Notes: a model not told the origin generated them from the letters alone. A stretch of DNA of 64,000 nucleotides from Alisma plantago-aquatica (GCA_963693085.1 OY856409.1:1164978749-1165042748), one strand, 5' to 3'. Counted from the first letter of the stretch, positions 47,806 through 60,060 are shown. Numbers and translations are program-made.

Positions 47806-47906
47806 TCGGTCGAGTTTGTCCTGTTAGAAACTCGACCGATAGGCACCAATGGGTGTTGCCAACAACTGTCATCGGTCGAGTTGTCAATGCACAGAACTCG
47901 ACCGAT
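47806..47906. repeat. Two internal hairpins of the LTR type in element E
   Basis: 47806-47839 has perfect 12-base arms TCGGTCGAGTTT/AAACTCGACCGA, and 47871-47906 has perfect 12-base arms ATCGGTCGAGTT/AACTCGACCGAT. They are the same motif as the LTR cluster but lie about 2.3 kb inside the element. Confidence 0.92.
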
Positions 47907-48980
47907 AACACTGTGCATAGAATATACATTTGGCTTATTGAGTGAGAATTTCCCTCTCAACTAGATTTTCTCAACCAATAGCCTTATTCTTTAGCACTCT
48001 CATTTGGTACCTTTATATATGCATATTTCCTTGTTCTAAATTGCCTATATTGCTTACAACTCTATCTCTCTAATTGCTCTAACTTGGTATATTTATATCT
48101 TGCAATTACTTGCTTTGAGTTGTTTTGTAGGTTTTGATGATGATCTCTTTGGATCTCTTGGTTGTGTCTAAAAATTGCTTCCGTTGTACTTTAACTTCCT
48201 ACATCAATCTAGGTGTATATCTTGTGTTAATACAACATTGAGGTTCTTAGGGGTAATCATCTTATGGTAAGGATGCATATGTAGTAAGTTATATCCTTTC
48301 ATGCTTCTAAAATTGCATATCTCTTTGTTTGGATATATCTCTACATCTACTCATAGCTTGCTTTATCTTATGTATCTCTTGGTATCTCTTGCTATGATCT
48401 AGATCCTACTAGTAGTCATAACTTGTGATATCATCTACTAATTGTTCACATACATGTAGGTATAACCTTGTTTATGATTGGCATCTTTGTTCATCTATAT
48501 GCTATGCTTGTATCTTATCTCATACATACTAAAGCTTGTTCCTTGAATTGCATATCTACTATCTTGAGTTGCTTGCATAACATTGTGATGCAGGGTACAT
48601 AGATCTACATTATATGTAGAAATTGGAGTATTTTTTGTTTTTATGCAGATTTTGCTCCAGTTTCAGTTTTTGGTGCAAGACTAGTGTTTTTCATGCAGAA
48701 ACTACCTTCTGATCAAGACTCATTGATTTGCAATGAGCTCTGATGGTTTTTGGTCAAATGCCATCATCTTGAGGGTCAAAATTGCGATTTATTGTTTTTC
48801 TGCAACACTTCATCTTGCATTTTGGGTTGTTCAAGTATATGCTTTAACTTGCTTTTATTTCTATGCTTGGACAAGGCCCTATCTATGCTCTTCTACTCTC
48901 CTTATATATATTTGTGTTTTCTCCTTTTTTTCTTTAACAAGTGATGTTTCTTATTTCTTCATAACCCCACTTTTTGAAAT

Positions 48981-49212
48981 GACAAAGGGGGAGAAAGGTA
49001 TGTCTTCTTTTAAAAGAGGAAGAAGGCATGTATTACATGAAGAGGAGAAGCATGTTCATGTAAAGGGAGTAGGTAAAAGGGGAGAAGACATATATGTGTA
49101 GAACATATATGAGTAGAAGACATAGTATTCTATAAATGTTATGAACAGGAGAAATAGCATCAATTGAGGGGGAGTATGAGAACTCCATGCGCATCAATTG
49201 AAGGGGAGCATA
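48981..49212 (+). other. Additional polypurine-like motifs of element E
   Basis: gacaaagggggagaaagg at 48981, caattgagggggagtatgag at 49161 and caattgaaggggagc at about 49195. Multiple polypurine tracts upstream of the 3' LTR have been described for Sireviruses. Confidence 0.7.
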
Positions 49213-49305
49213 TGAGCTCAGTCCTATTGAAACCCCTAGGTTTCTCCAAAGGCATGAATTTACTTAAATGCTTTCAATACATTTATGGAATGGTTTGTCA
49301 TCTTC

Positions 49306-49319
49306 AAAAAGGGGGAGAT
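49306..49319 (+). other. Polypurine tract of element E
   Basis: aaaaagggggagat directly before the right LTR start TGTTGAC. Confidence 0.9.
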
Positions 49320-50928
49320 TGTTGACTCAAGGTCAATTATGTCAATGTTGACTCACGTCTAAATTGACTAAACCTGTGTTTTGATGATGACTAACCATTC
49401 CACATATTGGTGTCTAATGTCTCTACTTGAGTGATTTCAGATTAGGTATATACACACTCCAAATGCCCTAACTTGCGCATCTCAAATTGGAGAAAAGACA
49501 AGTCAAAGTCATACAAGTCACGTTTTTGTAATATGATGTATATCCATTAGAATCATGTTGTAAATCACTTGTAATGATTGTATGACTTGTAATTAAGCTT
49601 AGAAAAATATCAGGAGCACTTAGATCGAATATTAGAGCACTTTAGATGCAACTTTGAAAATTTATTACATGCACTTTGTCGGTCGAGTTTCCCAGCCTGA
49701 AAACTCGATCGATCACCCTTGATCAATTTTCTAAAGATTGCATCGGTCGAGTTGTGTTTACACAGAACTCGACCGATGGAGTAACTAACCAAATCGATTT
49801 TCATTGGTCGGTCGAGTTTCCTCAGGACAAACTTGACTGATGGTCTGAATATCAGCTTTGTCTTTTACTCTATCGCTCAAGTTACCCTTATAGAAACTCG
49901 ACCGATTGCATTGTACGGAAAAGTGCAAAAAAGTGTTTCTAGCCATTGTGGAGTTGCAACAAGTAAAAATAGATCTGTTGCAAGCCACAAAACGGCTAGT
50001 TTTCATTCATAAGTGTTCCCAAAGGCTAAGAGGCATCCTCAGCTATAAATAGGACCCCTTGGGCTTCATTCCAAGGTTGATCATTCATTGCAAAACTCTA
50101 TGTGAGGTTCCTATTTTATAGTTGAGTGCTTCCTACGGTCTCCTCTCTCCCTCTAAGCTTAATCACTTGATACATCCATTAGAGTGAGTAGGAAATCTGT
50201 AAGAGAGCTAGTCCTATATGTATATCTTGTGAGGCTCTCACTTCCACCACCTCCTTTTCTCTCATTTCAATCATGAAGATGAAGGTTCTCTCTCTTATCC
50301 AAGAGAGGTGAAGAAGAACAAGGGAAGGAGTCCCTTGGTGAAGATCAAGGCTGAAGACTTGGAGCTAGAGTGGGTAAGCCCTTGGTGAAGGCAAAAGACT
50401 CCTTGCTCAAGTGGGTAAGACCTTGGTGGAAGCTTCTCCGAGTGAAGGTGAAGTCAAAAGCTGAAGATCCAAGAAGAGTGGGTGATCCCTGCAAGGCTGA
50501 AGACTTGTGCAAGAGTGGGTAAGTCCTTGGAGAAGGCCGAAGACTCTTGCAAAGTGGGTAAGTCCTTGGTAAGGTTGAAGACTCTTTGTATTAGATAGGT
50601 AAGTCTTTTGTTTGGTCATGCATTGTATGTCTTATGAATGAATATAAGAGTGCAATAGTTTGGAAGTCCTAGAGGTTGACCTCTCTAGGCAAGTGGACTG
50701 ACACACTTCTAGTTTGAAGTGTGGAACCTCTCTAAATAGCTTTTCTAATTGGTGCATGTTCAATCTCTCTCTCCCTTACTATGTATGTTTTAGTTGCACA
50801 CAAATTTCCTATTTAGCAACCTTATCTTGTGATATATCTTGAAGGTTTAATGAATTTTGTTTAAGTGCTTTCAGCTCTATTCACCCCCCCCCCTCTAGAG
50901 CATCTAATCACCCATCTAGGATCCAACA
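49320..50928 (+). repeat. Right (3') LTR of element E, 1609 bp
   Basis: Hairpins at about 49679-49906 (one perfect with 13-base arms at 49741-49778), TATA box at 50043-50053, tandem repeat at about 50363-50585. A run of ten C at about 50884-50893 corresponds to only a few C in the left LTR. It is followed by the TSD cacat. Confidence 0.92.
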
Positions 50929-51049
50929 CACATCACCTCGATCCTGTAAATATGATAATGGCCTTTGCCCTCTTAGTCCACTTTAACTGGGGATAACATG
51001 GGGAGGGGTCATTATAGTATAAATTGAGGAAGGAAATTCAAATTATACA

Positions 51050-51146
51050 TCTGTAGCTCTCCTAAGATTATTACATAAAGAAGTTCAATTCATATGCTTT
51101 TCAATATTTTTAGGAATGGTTTTCTCATCTTCAAAAGGGAGGAGAA
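51050..51146 (+). mobile_element. 3' interior end of element F (older Sirevirus relative)
   Basis: It resembles the sequence before the right LTR of E: tcttcaaaagggaggagaa at 51128-51146 corresponds to the polypurine tract. Only this piece of the interior is present; the rest is missing to the left. Confidence 0.65.
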
Positions 51147-52562
51147 TGTTGACTTAACCATTATACATTGTCCATATTTTAATGTTGGGTTCACCATTCC
51201 ATTCACATGTATTTAACATTTCTGTTTAGGACATTTTAGATCCATAGGTACATGTCAATTGATCAAATTCACAAACATTAATTTGATAGATTTCATGTCA
51301 CACAAGTCAAAGTTCATATAATTTAAGAATATATACTATTATCCTTAGAACTTTGACGTAAATCATTTCTCATGATTTTATATCTTGTAATGAAGATCAA
51401 TTGTAAGTTATAGGTAACTAGAATGGATTAATATGCGTTTTAGAGGTTTTTGTGAAGTCCAAAATAGGAGGCTTTTTCCGTCAAGTTTCCCCTAAGGAAA
51501 TACAATTGACAACCATAATGTGGCTTGACAAAAACTCTATAAGTCAAGTTTAATGACCAAAATAGGAGTCTTTGTTGACTAAATTCCCCTTGAGGAAATA
51601 TAACAGACAATCATTATTTGTCTTGACAAAAATTGTTGTTGGTAGAGTTTCTTATAAGTAAAAAAATTCAATCGATTTGTCTTATTAACTAGATAGAAAC
51701 ACTTGTTGAATGAGTTTCCTTAGATGGTTCTCATCTGACAACATTGTATAGTCAACTTTGAAAAGGTGCTTCCGGCCATTATTTTCTGGTGGGGGGATAA
51801 AACTTTAAAAATAGATCTGTTGGAAACCCCAAAAATGTCTTGAGTCCTATATAAATGCTTCTACTAGCTGATGAGTAGCCTAAACTATAAATAGGACCCC
51901 TTGGATAAAACGTGTAGTTTGCTTTTCATGCACATGTGCTATAGTTGAGTGGAACAAATTTAGAGCCTCCTAATCATTTCTTGATCTTGATTAATCTCAT
52001 CAATCATTAGAGTGATCTAGGAATCTTGTGAGAGATCTATCTTAAATTGTTTTTTATAAAGCTCTCAGCCTCTTTCTTCCAATCTCCCTTCTAGAGATTG
52101 TTGGTTGAAGAAGGCTTCCTTGGTCAAGGAAGGAGCTTTTTTGGTGAAGGAAGGTAAAGTTAAAGGGCTGAAGACCCTTCGTAAGGATAAGTAGGTCTTG
52201 GTAAGGATAAGTAGGTCCATTGTAAGGTTGTTGGCTCCCTTTCCCAATAAGGAAGTTGGTTTAGCCTTTAATCCTAAAAAGGATGGTCTCTTAGTGTAAC
52301 TCTCAAAGTTAATACAAGGTAACACCCTAGGTTTAAAAACCCTATAGGTTGACATATCTAGATAATGGAGCTATATCCTTTAGAGGTGGAACCACTGTAA
52401 ATAGTTGTGTTCATAAAATGTTGATTGTTAGATCTCTCTCCCTTGCTTGTTTACCTTATTTGCAATTAACTTGTAGTATAATTTGAACATCTAAAACTGG
52501 TTTAATTTAGTTTTTTAATAGCTCATTTCACCCCTAGATCCCATAGATATATAAGTTCCCAC
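51147..52562 (+). repeat. Decayed Sirevirus LTR of element F
   Basis: It starts TGTTGACTTAACC and follows the order of the LTR of E: decayed hairpins (about 51478-51760, for example gtcaagttt and caattgac), TATA box CTATAAATAGG at 51885-51895, gtaggtcttggtaagg-type repeats (about 52180-52230) and a C-rich end. The right limit is uncertain (52530-52562). Confidence 0.7.
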
Positions 52563-54029
52563 ATACGTGATCTTAGTCAAGTCTCACCTAGTCTTAGACA
52601 TAACATGTCATATCAAGTGCATACCATGCTCGACATTAGTAGTTACTAGCATTTTTCAACTCTAGCAAGCATGTTGTTCCCATCTCAAGCCAACCATGCC
52701 CAAAATTAGTATCCACAACCAAGTTGGTCACAAGCATGCATAACATGTTTGTCCAACCCTTCTTTGCTTTGTACATATCTTTCTTTTTTGGAAATAAAGA
52801 GGAGAGGCACGCTAGGTTCACCCAAAAAAACATGTCTATCCAAAAAAATTGTGTAATCTCATAAGTACCCATTCAGGAACAATAGTGACATGTCATGTTG
52901 CTTCCTAGGTACATTCGGATGAGAAGTTATCAAGCTCGACCCTTTGGCAACAGTCAACGAGCACAACGTGCCTAATGCAAGGCACGTCTTGCAGCCTCAC
53001 ATAACTAGAAAAATATAAAGTTTATGAGAGATGGGTGAATGGATATCTTTCATTTGGTTCGTTCTGAATCAATAAATGAGAGGAGGGAAAGTCAAAAGGA
53101 AGGTCCACTCTAAGAGAGGCTGAAAGGAAAAAGATGAGTAGATTTCTTTCTCCTCAAAATTAATTTTTTTTTCAAATACATCTCCCTAGTAGAGGACCCT
53201 TCGTCTATGAGTGTTGTATCTTATTTATCCTTCTTCTTTGTTCTATTTTCCCCCCTTTGACCCATGGAACTTGTTAGATTTGTGATATAGAACCTTGCTA
53301 CTGTAGCATATATGAATATGAAGTAGTTTTCTTTGTGTTTGGTGCCTATAAGACACCTATTATTCATGTGATGATTAGCTTATTACTATATTATTGATTT
53401 TACTTCTTGTTATATAATTATTGTTAATCGTTTATAGAAATTGACGACCAAGGTACCCTACTTTCTCAAATTCACATACTTAAAAGGGATACAAATTTAG
53501 TTGATGCTTATTAGAGCTTTAGTTCCTATTAAATGCAAATGGGTAGGAATTCATTCTTGCTAAGTCTCCTTGTATATGTAATGTAGGTGGATGTACGATT
53601 CTCTTCAAAATATATAAGATAAGTTACTATCTTGTGTTAGTTTATTAGTTGGAAGACAATAATCTATTTATTTAGGCAATTTATAGGGGGAAGTTTTATC
53701 ATGGTGTTGTGAAATGTGTACAAGAGGAAATCATATATGTCACATGAATGTAGGTATTATGGAACTAAATACATTTGTCTTGAATTGATCATTGAAAAGA
53801 GATTTCATGACAAGCCTTAGTTTAATTCATGATTTAATCAAACCAACCAATTTCTTAATTGAATTGCATGATTAACTGAAATTGTTTTCTGTTGAATTAC
53901 ATTGGATTCTAATGGAGATTACCTTAAACTATGACATCATTGACCCATTGTGGGCCTCATGTGTGCAAGTTAGATTTTTATTATTGATTGATTGCACACC
54001 TTAAGGTAATACGTTAGAACCCTACCTCC
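52563..54029. other. No gene or recognisable element seen
   Basis: AT-rich sequence without long ORFs or domain matches. It may be decayed repeat sequence of unknown kind. Confidence 0.4.
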
Positions 54030-54760
54030 AAGGTTCTTGAGGTTCAAATCACCACCGATCTCATGCCATTTCCACTCCCTCCATTCCTTGTATTCCACCA
54101 CTTACCCCAACAATGTGCCATATCCACAAACACCTCCCATACATTCATCCACATATTGTCATTCCATCCTCACACTTCACCTCATTGGAGATAACAACTA
54201 GATAAAAACTATTGCAGACACCCCCACAAACTCATAAAGCTTTGAAGAAGACATACACCAATATCATTAGTGAATCTAAAGATCCCTTATGACCCTAGTT
54301 TCTTCAAATCTAATCTCCTCAACTATCTAATCCATTTATGGAACTCATATCCCACCTTGAGTGGTGTGAAGAAATTCATACATGAGTGACTAGTTTCCAT
54401 ATCTAGATCATGGGTTGTGTCCCTCCATCATGCCACTTGTTCACTGTAATTATATATAATATATATCAGTTTTTATTTTCTACTCGTTGTCTTTGTAGAT
54501 CCAACATTTTTGTAGATCATTCAGAGTTTTCATGGTCTATTAGTGAAATCCTATAGAGAGGAGATTTATCTTGATCTTAAAAGAGGAGGGTTGCATTAAT
54601 TCTTTTGATTGTTGTTCTCTAACTCACATGTGGGTTGTCCACTAAATCTACATGCATTGTCTAAATTTTAGAGAAGGATGTGCTTAAAGATCTTGTTAAT
54701 TTCTTAGTAGTCATATATGTATGTCTATGGTAGTTGCAATAGAACATAGTATTTTGGTCA
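54030..54760. repeat. Diverged direct repeat, first copy
   Basis: It matches 57265-57960 in order: a stretch around ctcatgccatttcc, then gaagacatacacc and tcccttatgac, gtgactagtttccatatct, agagaggagattt and tagttgcaat. Similarity is patchy with many indels, so the duplication is old. It could be a decayed LTR pair 3.2 kb apart or a segmental duplication; ends could not be fixed. Confidence 0.55.
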
Positions 54761-57264
54761 AATGGCAAATGACTTCAATCTTAGAATTTTGTATTGATTG
54801 TGGTCTCATTTGTTATGTAGTTTATAATATGCATTTCCTTATTTATCATGTACATTTTTGGGTGTTCCCTTATGATTAAACAAATATCCACATTTTGATA
54901 GGTACAAAGATTTCCTTCCTATAACCTCTTTTCCTTCATATATGATGAGGCAAACCCCTTCATCTTTTTCTTTGATGAATGATGTTTAACATACACAAAA
55001 TGAATGAAGTGGGATATGGGTTGGTGATTGTTGAGATTGACATGGAATCAAAACAAATACTCCACTTCCAAAACCATGGTGGGAGATGGGTCAAGAAATC
55101 AATAAGGATATTAATTGGAGGAAAAATGTTGTATCTATACACAACCTCTCATCTCCATTCTTTACAAGTGGAAATAGAATGCAAATTTCCATATTCACAG
55201 TTATGACAGGAAACCACATCCATCATTTCATTTACATGAAGATCCTAGATATGTTTTTCACTACTATGGTGCTCGAAGTACTAAACCACTATATATTTCA
55301 CTATAGTCATTGTTTATTAATTTTTTTTATTGTCAACACTCATAGTGATGCTTTAATCACTTGATCAACTATAATTGTCCCATCCTTGCTAAATCTCTCT
55401 TATCAATACAATTACTCAATATTCAATTCAGCCTTGCTCAATTTTGTTCTTTTTTTCCGAAAACATGTACATAGAGAGACCAAGTCGAGTCTCATCGAAA
55501 ACATTTCCAACCCTTAAGGTTTTAAAGCACATTATTTTTAGTTTTGTTTAGATTATGAGTTTCATAGTACCGGTCTCTTTGATTTTGGTTTATGCTAAAA
55601 TTGTGGGAAGTTGATGATAGAATGATTTACCTACCAAAATATATTCAAACTTACCCTTATTGCCCAATGATAGGCATGATGGGTGAAATTTTGTAATTTT
55701 TTGATAGATCAAATCACTTAAAATAAAATAATAAATTCATTTTCCTATTAGAAAAGAATATGTGATTTTCTAAATGAATTTATCTAGAAGTAAAACATCA
55801 TTCTCTTATGGGAAACAAAATGTAGGGTAATGTAATTGTGTAAAGAAATTTTTCTTAATGTCTTTTCCAACTATTTATTATGAATAAATGCCTCTTTGAT
55901 CTCTAGAAGGCAACATTGAATGAGATTATACCAATTCAGAATCTTTTGAGGGGAACATCAATTGAATCTTATCAAAAGTATAGCAAAATAACTAAAAGAG
56001 AAGAATTACTCCAGATGTAGGTCTAGATTAAAAATGACATCATTGAGGTGAGTTCCAACACATGAAACACCATTACTCAAATCCATGAAAAACTTCTTAG
56101 ATAAAAGAATATTTATGGTGTGTGTTTTGTGATAATACCTCACTATCTTATGTCATCCATTTTCCCCCAAAGATAGAAATATCTACCAAATGCTAGATAG
56201 AGGGTATACCCATGTAATGAGAATTCTAAATGACTACTATCTACTTGCATGTTGAGAAAGTATGAATCTTCATTAGAAACATTTGATACTTGTAAGACCA
56301 AATTCAAGACACGACAACGTTTAATATTTTAGCCCAAGTGTAAGTATCTTATGTTCATAAGGGACTCTATGAAAAGTGCTTGATGATATTAGTTAGCATG
56401 GAAAAACCATAAAGAAATTTAAAATTATGGAAAAGAATATTTTTTCCTTCTTGATAAATTAAATAAGAAAACGCTTGATTATTCTATCCCTAGGAATTTT
56501 TTTTTCCAATCTACAAAGGCCCTTTTTCAAAAGTTTTTCTAGTTTTAGTTGGATTCTATTCTCAAGGAAAATTAAGCTTTAAGTATGGTGTGGTTGATAA
56601 AATCCATCTTGTTTTGTTCTTGTAGATATTAATAGTCCCCCTTTGTGTTAAAATGCAGAGCTATATATGCTTTATAACCCAAATCTTGATATTTTCTACT
56701 TTAATGCAGTAAACACAAGAAACATCATTTTCAAAGAAATCAACTTATGCTCAAAAGACTTATTTGAATAATGATCAACACCCATTTGGAGTCTCAACTG
56801 AGCACATGAAATTCACATCTAAGTAATGAATGAGGTCCCACCACAGTCAAATACATATCAATCATACACCAACGATATATGACTAAATGGGTCTTCCATA
56901 TTTAGATAGCCAATTATCATACTCAAATCACAAAGGAAGCAAAGCTTAGGTACTTGAATCTTAAGTTACATGTGTTTTTTTAAAGCCAATTTGGATCATC
57001 TAAATTCCATATGAACATATACAAGGAGATATCTTCCAAACCTTTGATGATTTTATCGAATACCATTTAGTTTAAGAAATTCTGGAATAAGAGAGATTGA
57101 CATTTGATAAAAGAGGAGGTGATGCATTTGTATAAAACAACCATTTGTCTCATATGTGAATCCACCTCGATTAGACTCCATCTAAATGTAAATGAAAATA
57201 CTCTTATATTCGTCACCTAGACACTGTGCTTATAATTAGAACTGCACTGCCAACATTCTTGGGT
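54761..57264. other. Between the diverged direct repeats: no gene seen
   Basis: 2.5 kb of AT-rich sequence. ORFs do not exceed 92 codons and match nothing I know. No PBS or polypurine tract was found next to the repeats. Confidence 0.4.
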
Positions 57265-57960
57265 ATCAAACCACCACTCACTCTCATGCCAATTCTAGTT
57301 ACCCAAACTTTACTCATTACCCATCGTCTATCCATGACAACGTGCCATTTTAGGCAAACATCTTTGATATAATAAATCATAGACTGACATGTTGTCCTCA
57401 CCAAAGCTTCGAAGAAAACTCGATTCAACATCATCAAAGAAATCCAAGTTCCCTTATGACTACATACTCTTCAACTCTAATTCACAAACTATTTTTTACT
57501 ATTGGTGGAACTTAGATACCACATTGTTAACTTTAAATCTAACTTAGACATGAGTAGCTAGTTTCCACATCTTAATCAAGATCTATGTATTGTAATACTA
57601 CTACTCGTTCATTGCAATTGTTGTATAATATAGATATCAACTTATTTCTCCTACCAAATACCATCCTAGGTCCAATGTTTAACTAGATGAATTACAATGG
57701 TGGTATTCTGTTAGTAACTTAGCTAGAGAGGAGATATGCCCTAACCCAAAATGAAAAAAGTTGTGTTGAGTCTTTTTATTGTCATTCTTTAACTTGTGTG
57801 TATTGACAATTTGCTTCGACAGAAGTGTTTTTTGCTGAATCTACGTGCTCTACCCACATCTGAGAGAATGTTGGGTATAACAGTCATCACAATCACCCAG
57901 TAGTATGATGTCTATATTTTTGTAGTTGCAATCAAATGAATTAGTGTAGTTGAATGAAGG
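57265..57960. repeat. Diverged direct repeat, second copy
   Basis: Counterpart of 54030-54760, same orientation. Confidence 0.55.
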
Positions 57961-58425
57961 ACAACACCGCTCTATAAATTTTATATTATTCCTCGTTGCA
58001 TCTCTTTTCAAATTGTTATTGAAAATCCTTCTTTATGACTTATTAATATATTCTTGATTACTAAGACAGTTTAATACTTCTTTGTGGGTCCTCTGACCCC
58101 ACTTTATTACATTTGGTGGTTCTCATCACCTTATTTGTGGTTCACTTACCTTAAACATTTCTTCTCTATTTGTGCATGGCTTAGACTAGTTTTATTTATA
58201 ATAGTCGTACATGCGTAAAAGCATATATAGGGTGTGCTTTTTCCACCCATAGTGTGATTTTCCACTCATTATATACATAGGGAACCCTTATTTCACCCAG
58301 GGTGTACTTCTCCACCCACTTTTCATCTTGAGATCCTATGGGATATCAACCTTGTTTTAAATAATCTGGGTCTGATGTTATTTCCCTGGACTACTTATGT
58401 TTGTGATGTTACAAATGAAATCTAG

Positions 58426-58740
58426 GCATCGGGTTTTCCCAATCCTGTAGTTTTATTCCAGGTATTGGTCTATGCCAATCCTATGAGTGTTGTATCCAAA
58501 CATCGGGTTTTCCCAATCCTGTAGTTTTATTCCAGGTATTGGTCTATGCCAATCCTATGAGTGTTGCATCCAGGCATCGGGTTTTCCCAATCCTGTAGTT
58601 TTATTCCAGGTATTGGTCTATGCCAATCATGTGACATTATTCCAGGTATTGGATTATGCCAATCATGTGCATCTATTCCATGCATTGGACTTTGCCAATC
58701 CTTTGCATCTATTCCAGGCATTGGACTATGCCAATCCTGT
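58426..58740. repeat. 36-bp tandem array with ATTGG/CCAAT palindromes in LTR Y
   Basis: ATTGG, six bases, CCAAT occurs at 58464, 58538, 58612, 58648, 58684 and 58720, thus 74, 74, 36, 36 and 36 bases apart. In the longer gaps a changed unit (catcgggttttcccaatcc) fills the missing place, so the base period is about 36. The first two 74-base units are almost identical. Confidence 0.9.
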
Positions 58741-59014
58741 GCAACTCATCACTAAATACCACATCACCTTCACTAGGCATTATACCTTGGCCAAGCCATC
58801 ATACTTATTCACATCCTTTATATAATACAAGTATTCCTCTTATCTCCTTTAAGCATATTCAAAACACTATAGCCCTTATTTGGCTATAAGCATAAAGCAT
58901 GTGTGATTAAGATTTCATTATTATTATTGTATTCATTTATTATTAATATTATGTTACTAAGTTTCCATTTTTTAGTTTATTCGAACATTATCAATCCTGA
59001 CATGACACTTTTAT

Positions 59015-59236
59015 AAACATCTTGTTACCTCTCACTTGGAAACAACTAATCACATGGCTCACAAGGCCCATTAAACATCTTGTCACCTCTCACTAGGCAA
59101 CAACTAATCACATGGCTCACAAGGCCCATTAAACATCTTGTCACCTCTCACTAGGAAATAACTAATCACATGACTCACAAGGCCCATTAAACATCTTGTT
59201 ACCTCTCACTAGGCAACAACTATTTACATAGCTCAC
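59015..59236. repeat. Tandem repeat of 58 bp in LTR Y
   Basis: Units starting aaacatcttgt at 59015, 59073, 59131 and 59189, each with cacctctcactagg and cacatggctcacaaggccc. A single copy of the last part is at about 62093-62112 in LTR X, so the amplification is specific to Y. Confidence 0.9.
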
Positions 59237-59429
59237 ACATTTGAATTGTCCAACCATCATCAATTGATATGGACTCATCTCTGGTTGAGGCATTGTTGAT
59301 ATAAGGTTATCCATTATTAATCACTTTAGGTATTTCACCTATCAAAGTATTAGCCACACCATTACTTGGTGATACACTTATCACTCCTAAGAGTGTCTTG
59401 CCCTCACCTTTAGTAGGTGTCTAGGGTTG

Positions 59430-60060
59430 GAGGTGTACATATGTTCACCATATTGGGTTGTAATTGTATAGACCACCATATCGGGTTGGAGGTGTATGAG
59501 CACTCACCATATCGGGCTAGAAGTATACGAACACCTTTCATATCGGGCTAGAAGTGTTTGTATGTGTTACCCATGTCATGCATGAGGTATTAAGCCATAA
59601 CCATGTCGGGCTAAAGGTGTATTCAATCACCATATCGGGTGGCTCACCATCTAGGGTTGGCCGTGACGGGTTAGGGTTTGCCATATCGGATTACCTCTTA
59701 CTCTTGAATCCATACCTCATATCGTGCAATAGGGTTGACTTAATTGCTCCTATCATGCACCAGATGTGTGTACTTCATGATACCAAGTACCAATGATATA
59801 TTATAAGATCATATCGTGCAATAGCACTTGCTATTCTTTGTTCATCTCGGGTTACCCAAATTAGGGTTTCATATCAACTTACAAGTATACATTTAACCTT
59901 GTACGTGTATGGGGTCTATACTTGACTCCCTATCGTGCAAGAGGTGTATACTAAACCCCCATATCGTGTACGAAGGTATACAATCATATCCATATCATTT
60001 TAGTGAAGTAGGTGCATCATCATATCGGGTTAGAGGTGCTTGCTTGTGTGCTTGCACCTA
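59430..60060. repeat. catatcgggtt/catatcgtgc repeat zone in LTR Y
   Basis: About fifteen irregular copies of catatcgggtt or catatcgtgca followed by aggtgta, 25-60 bases apart. LTR X has the same kind of zone at about 62665-63160. By collinearity it occupies the place of the palindrome array of element B. Confidence 0.75.

Larger units (their letters stand above)
47407..49305 (+). mobile_element. Non-coding interior of element E
   Basis: About 1.9 kb with no protease, integrase, RT or RNase H trace in any frame. It holds a long hairpin just after the gag stop (47415-47515), two more CGGTCGAGTT hairpins (47806-47906) and polypurine-like motifs near its end. The ORF of 122 codons at 48733-49101 has no recognisable domain and is probably chance. 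Confidence 0.75.
43871..50928 (+). mobile_element. Element E: gag-only Sirevirus (Ty1/copia), TR-GAG-like
   Basis: 7058 bases with LTRs 43871-45477 and 49320-50928 (TGTTGACTCAAGG...GGATCCAACA), TSD cacat (43866-43870 and 50929-50933), a PBS with one mismatch, a gag of Sirevirus type and a G-rich polypurine tract with several upstream relatives. pol is missing entirely. Palindrome clusters in the LTR and multiple polypurine-like motifs near the 3' end are known hallmarks of Sireviruses. It resembles the described TR-GAG class, which keeps gag but needs pol from elsewhere. Confidence 0.9.

Noticed and set aside
48733..49101. Possible env-like ORF of Sirevirus E (122 codons, hydrophobic N-terminal part)
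   Set aside because: Too short, without a recognisable signal or fusion domain, and embedded in AT-rich non-coding sequence; chance is more likely.
58487..58825. 112-codon repetitive ORF (repeats of GIGLCQSC type in another frame)
   Set aside because: A direct translation of the 36-base tandem array, open because the unit length is a multiple of three.
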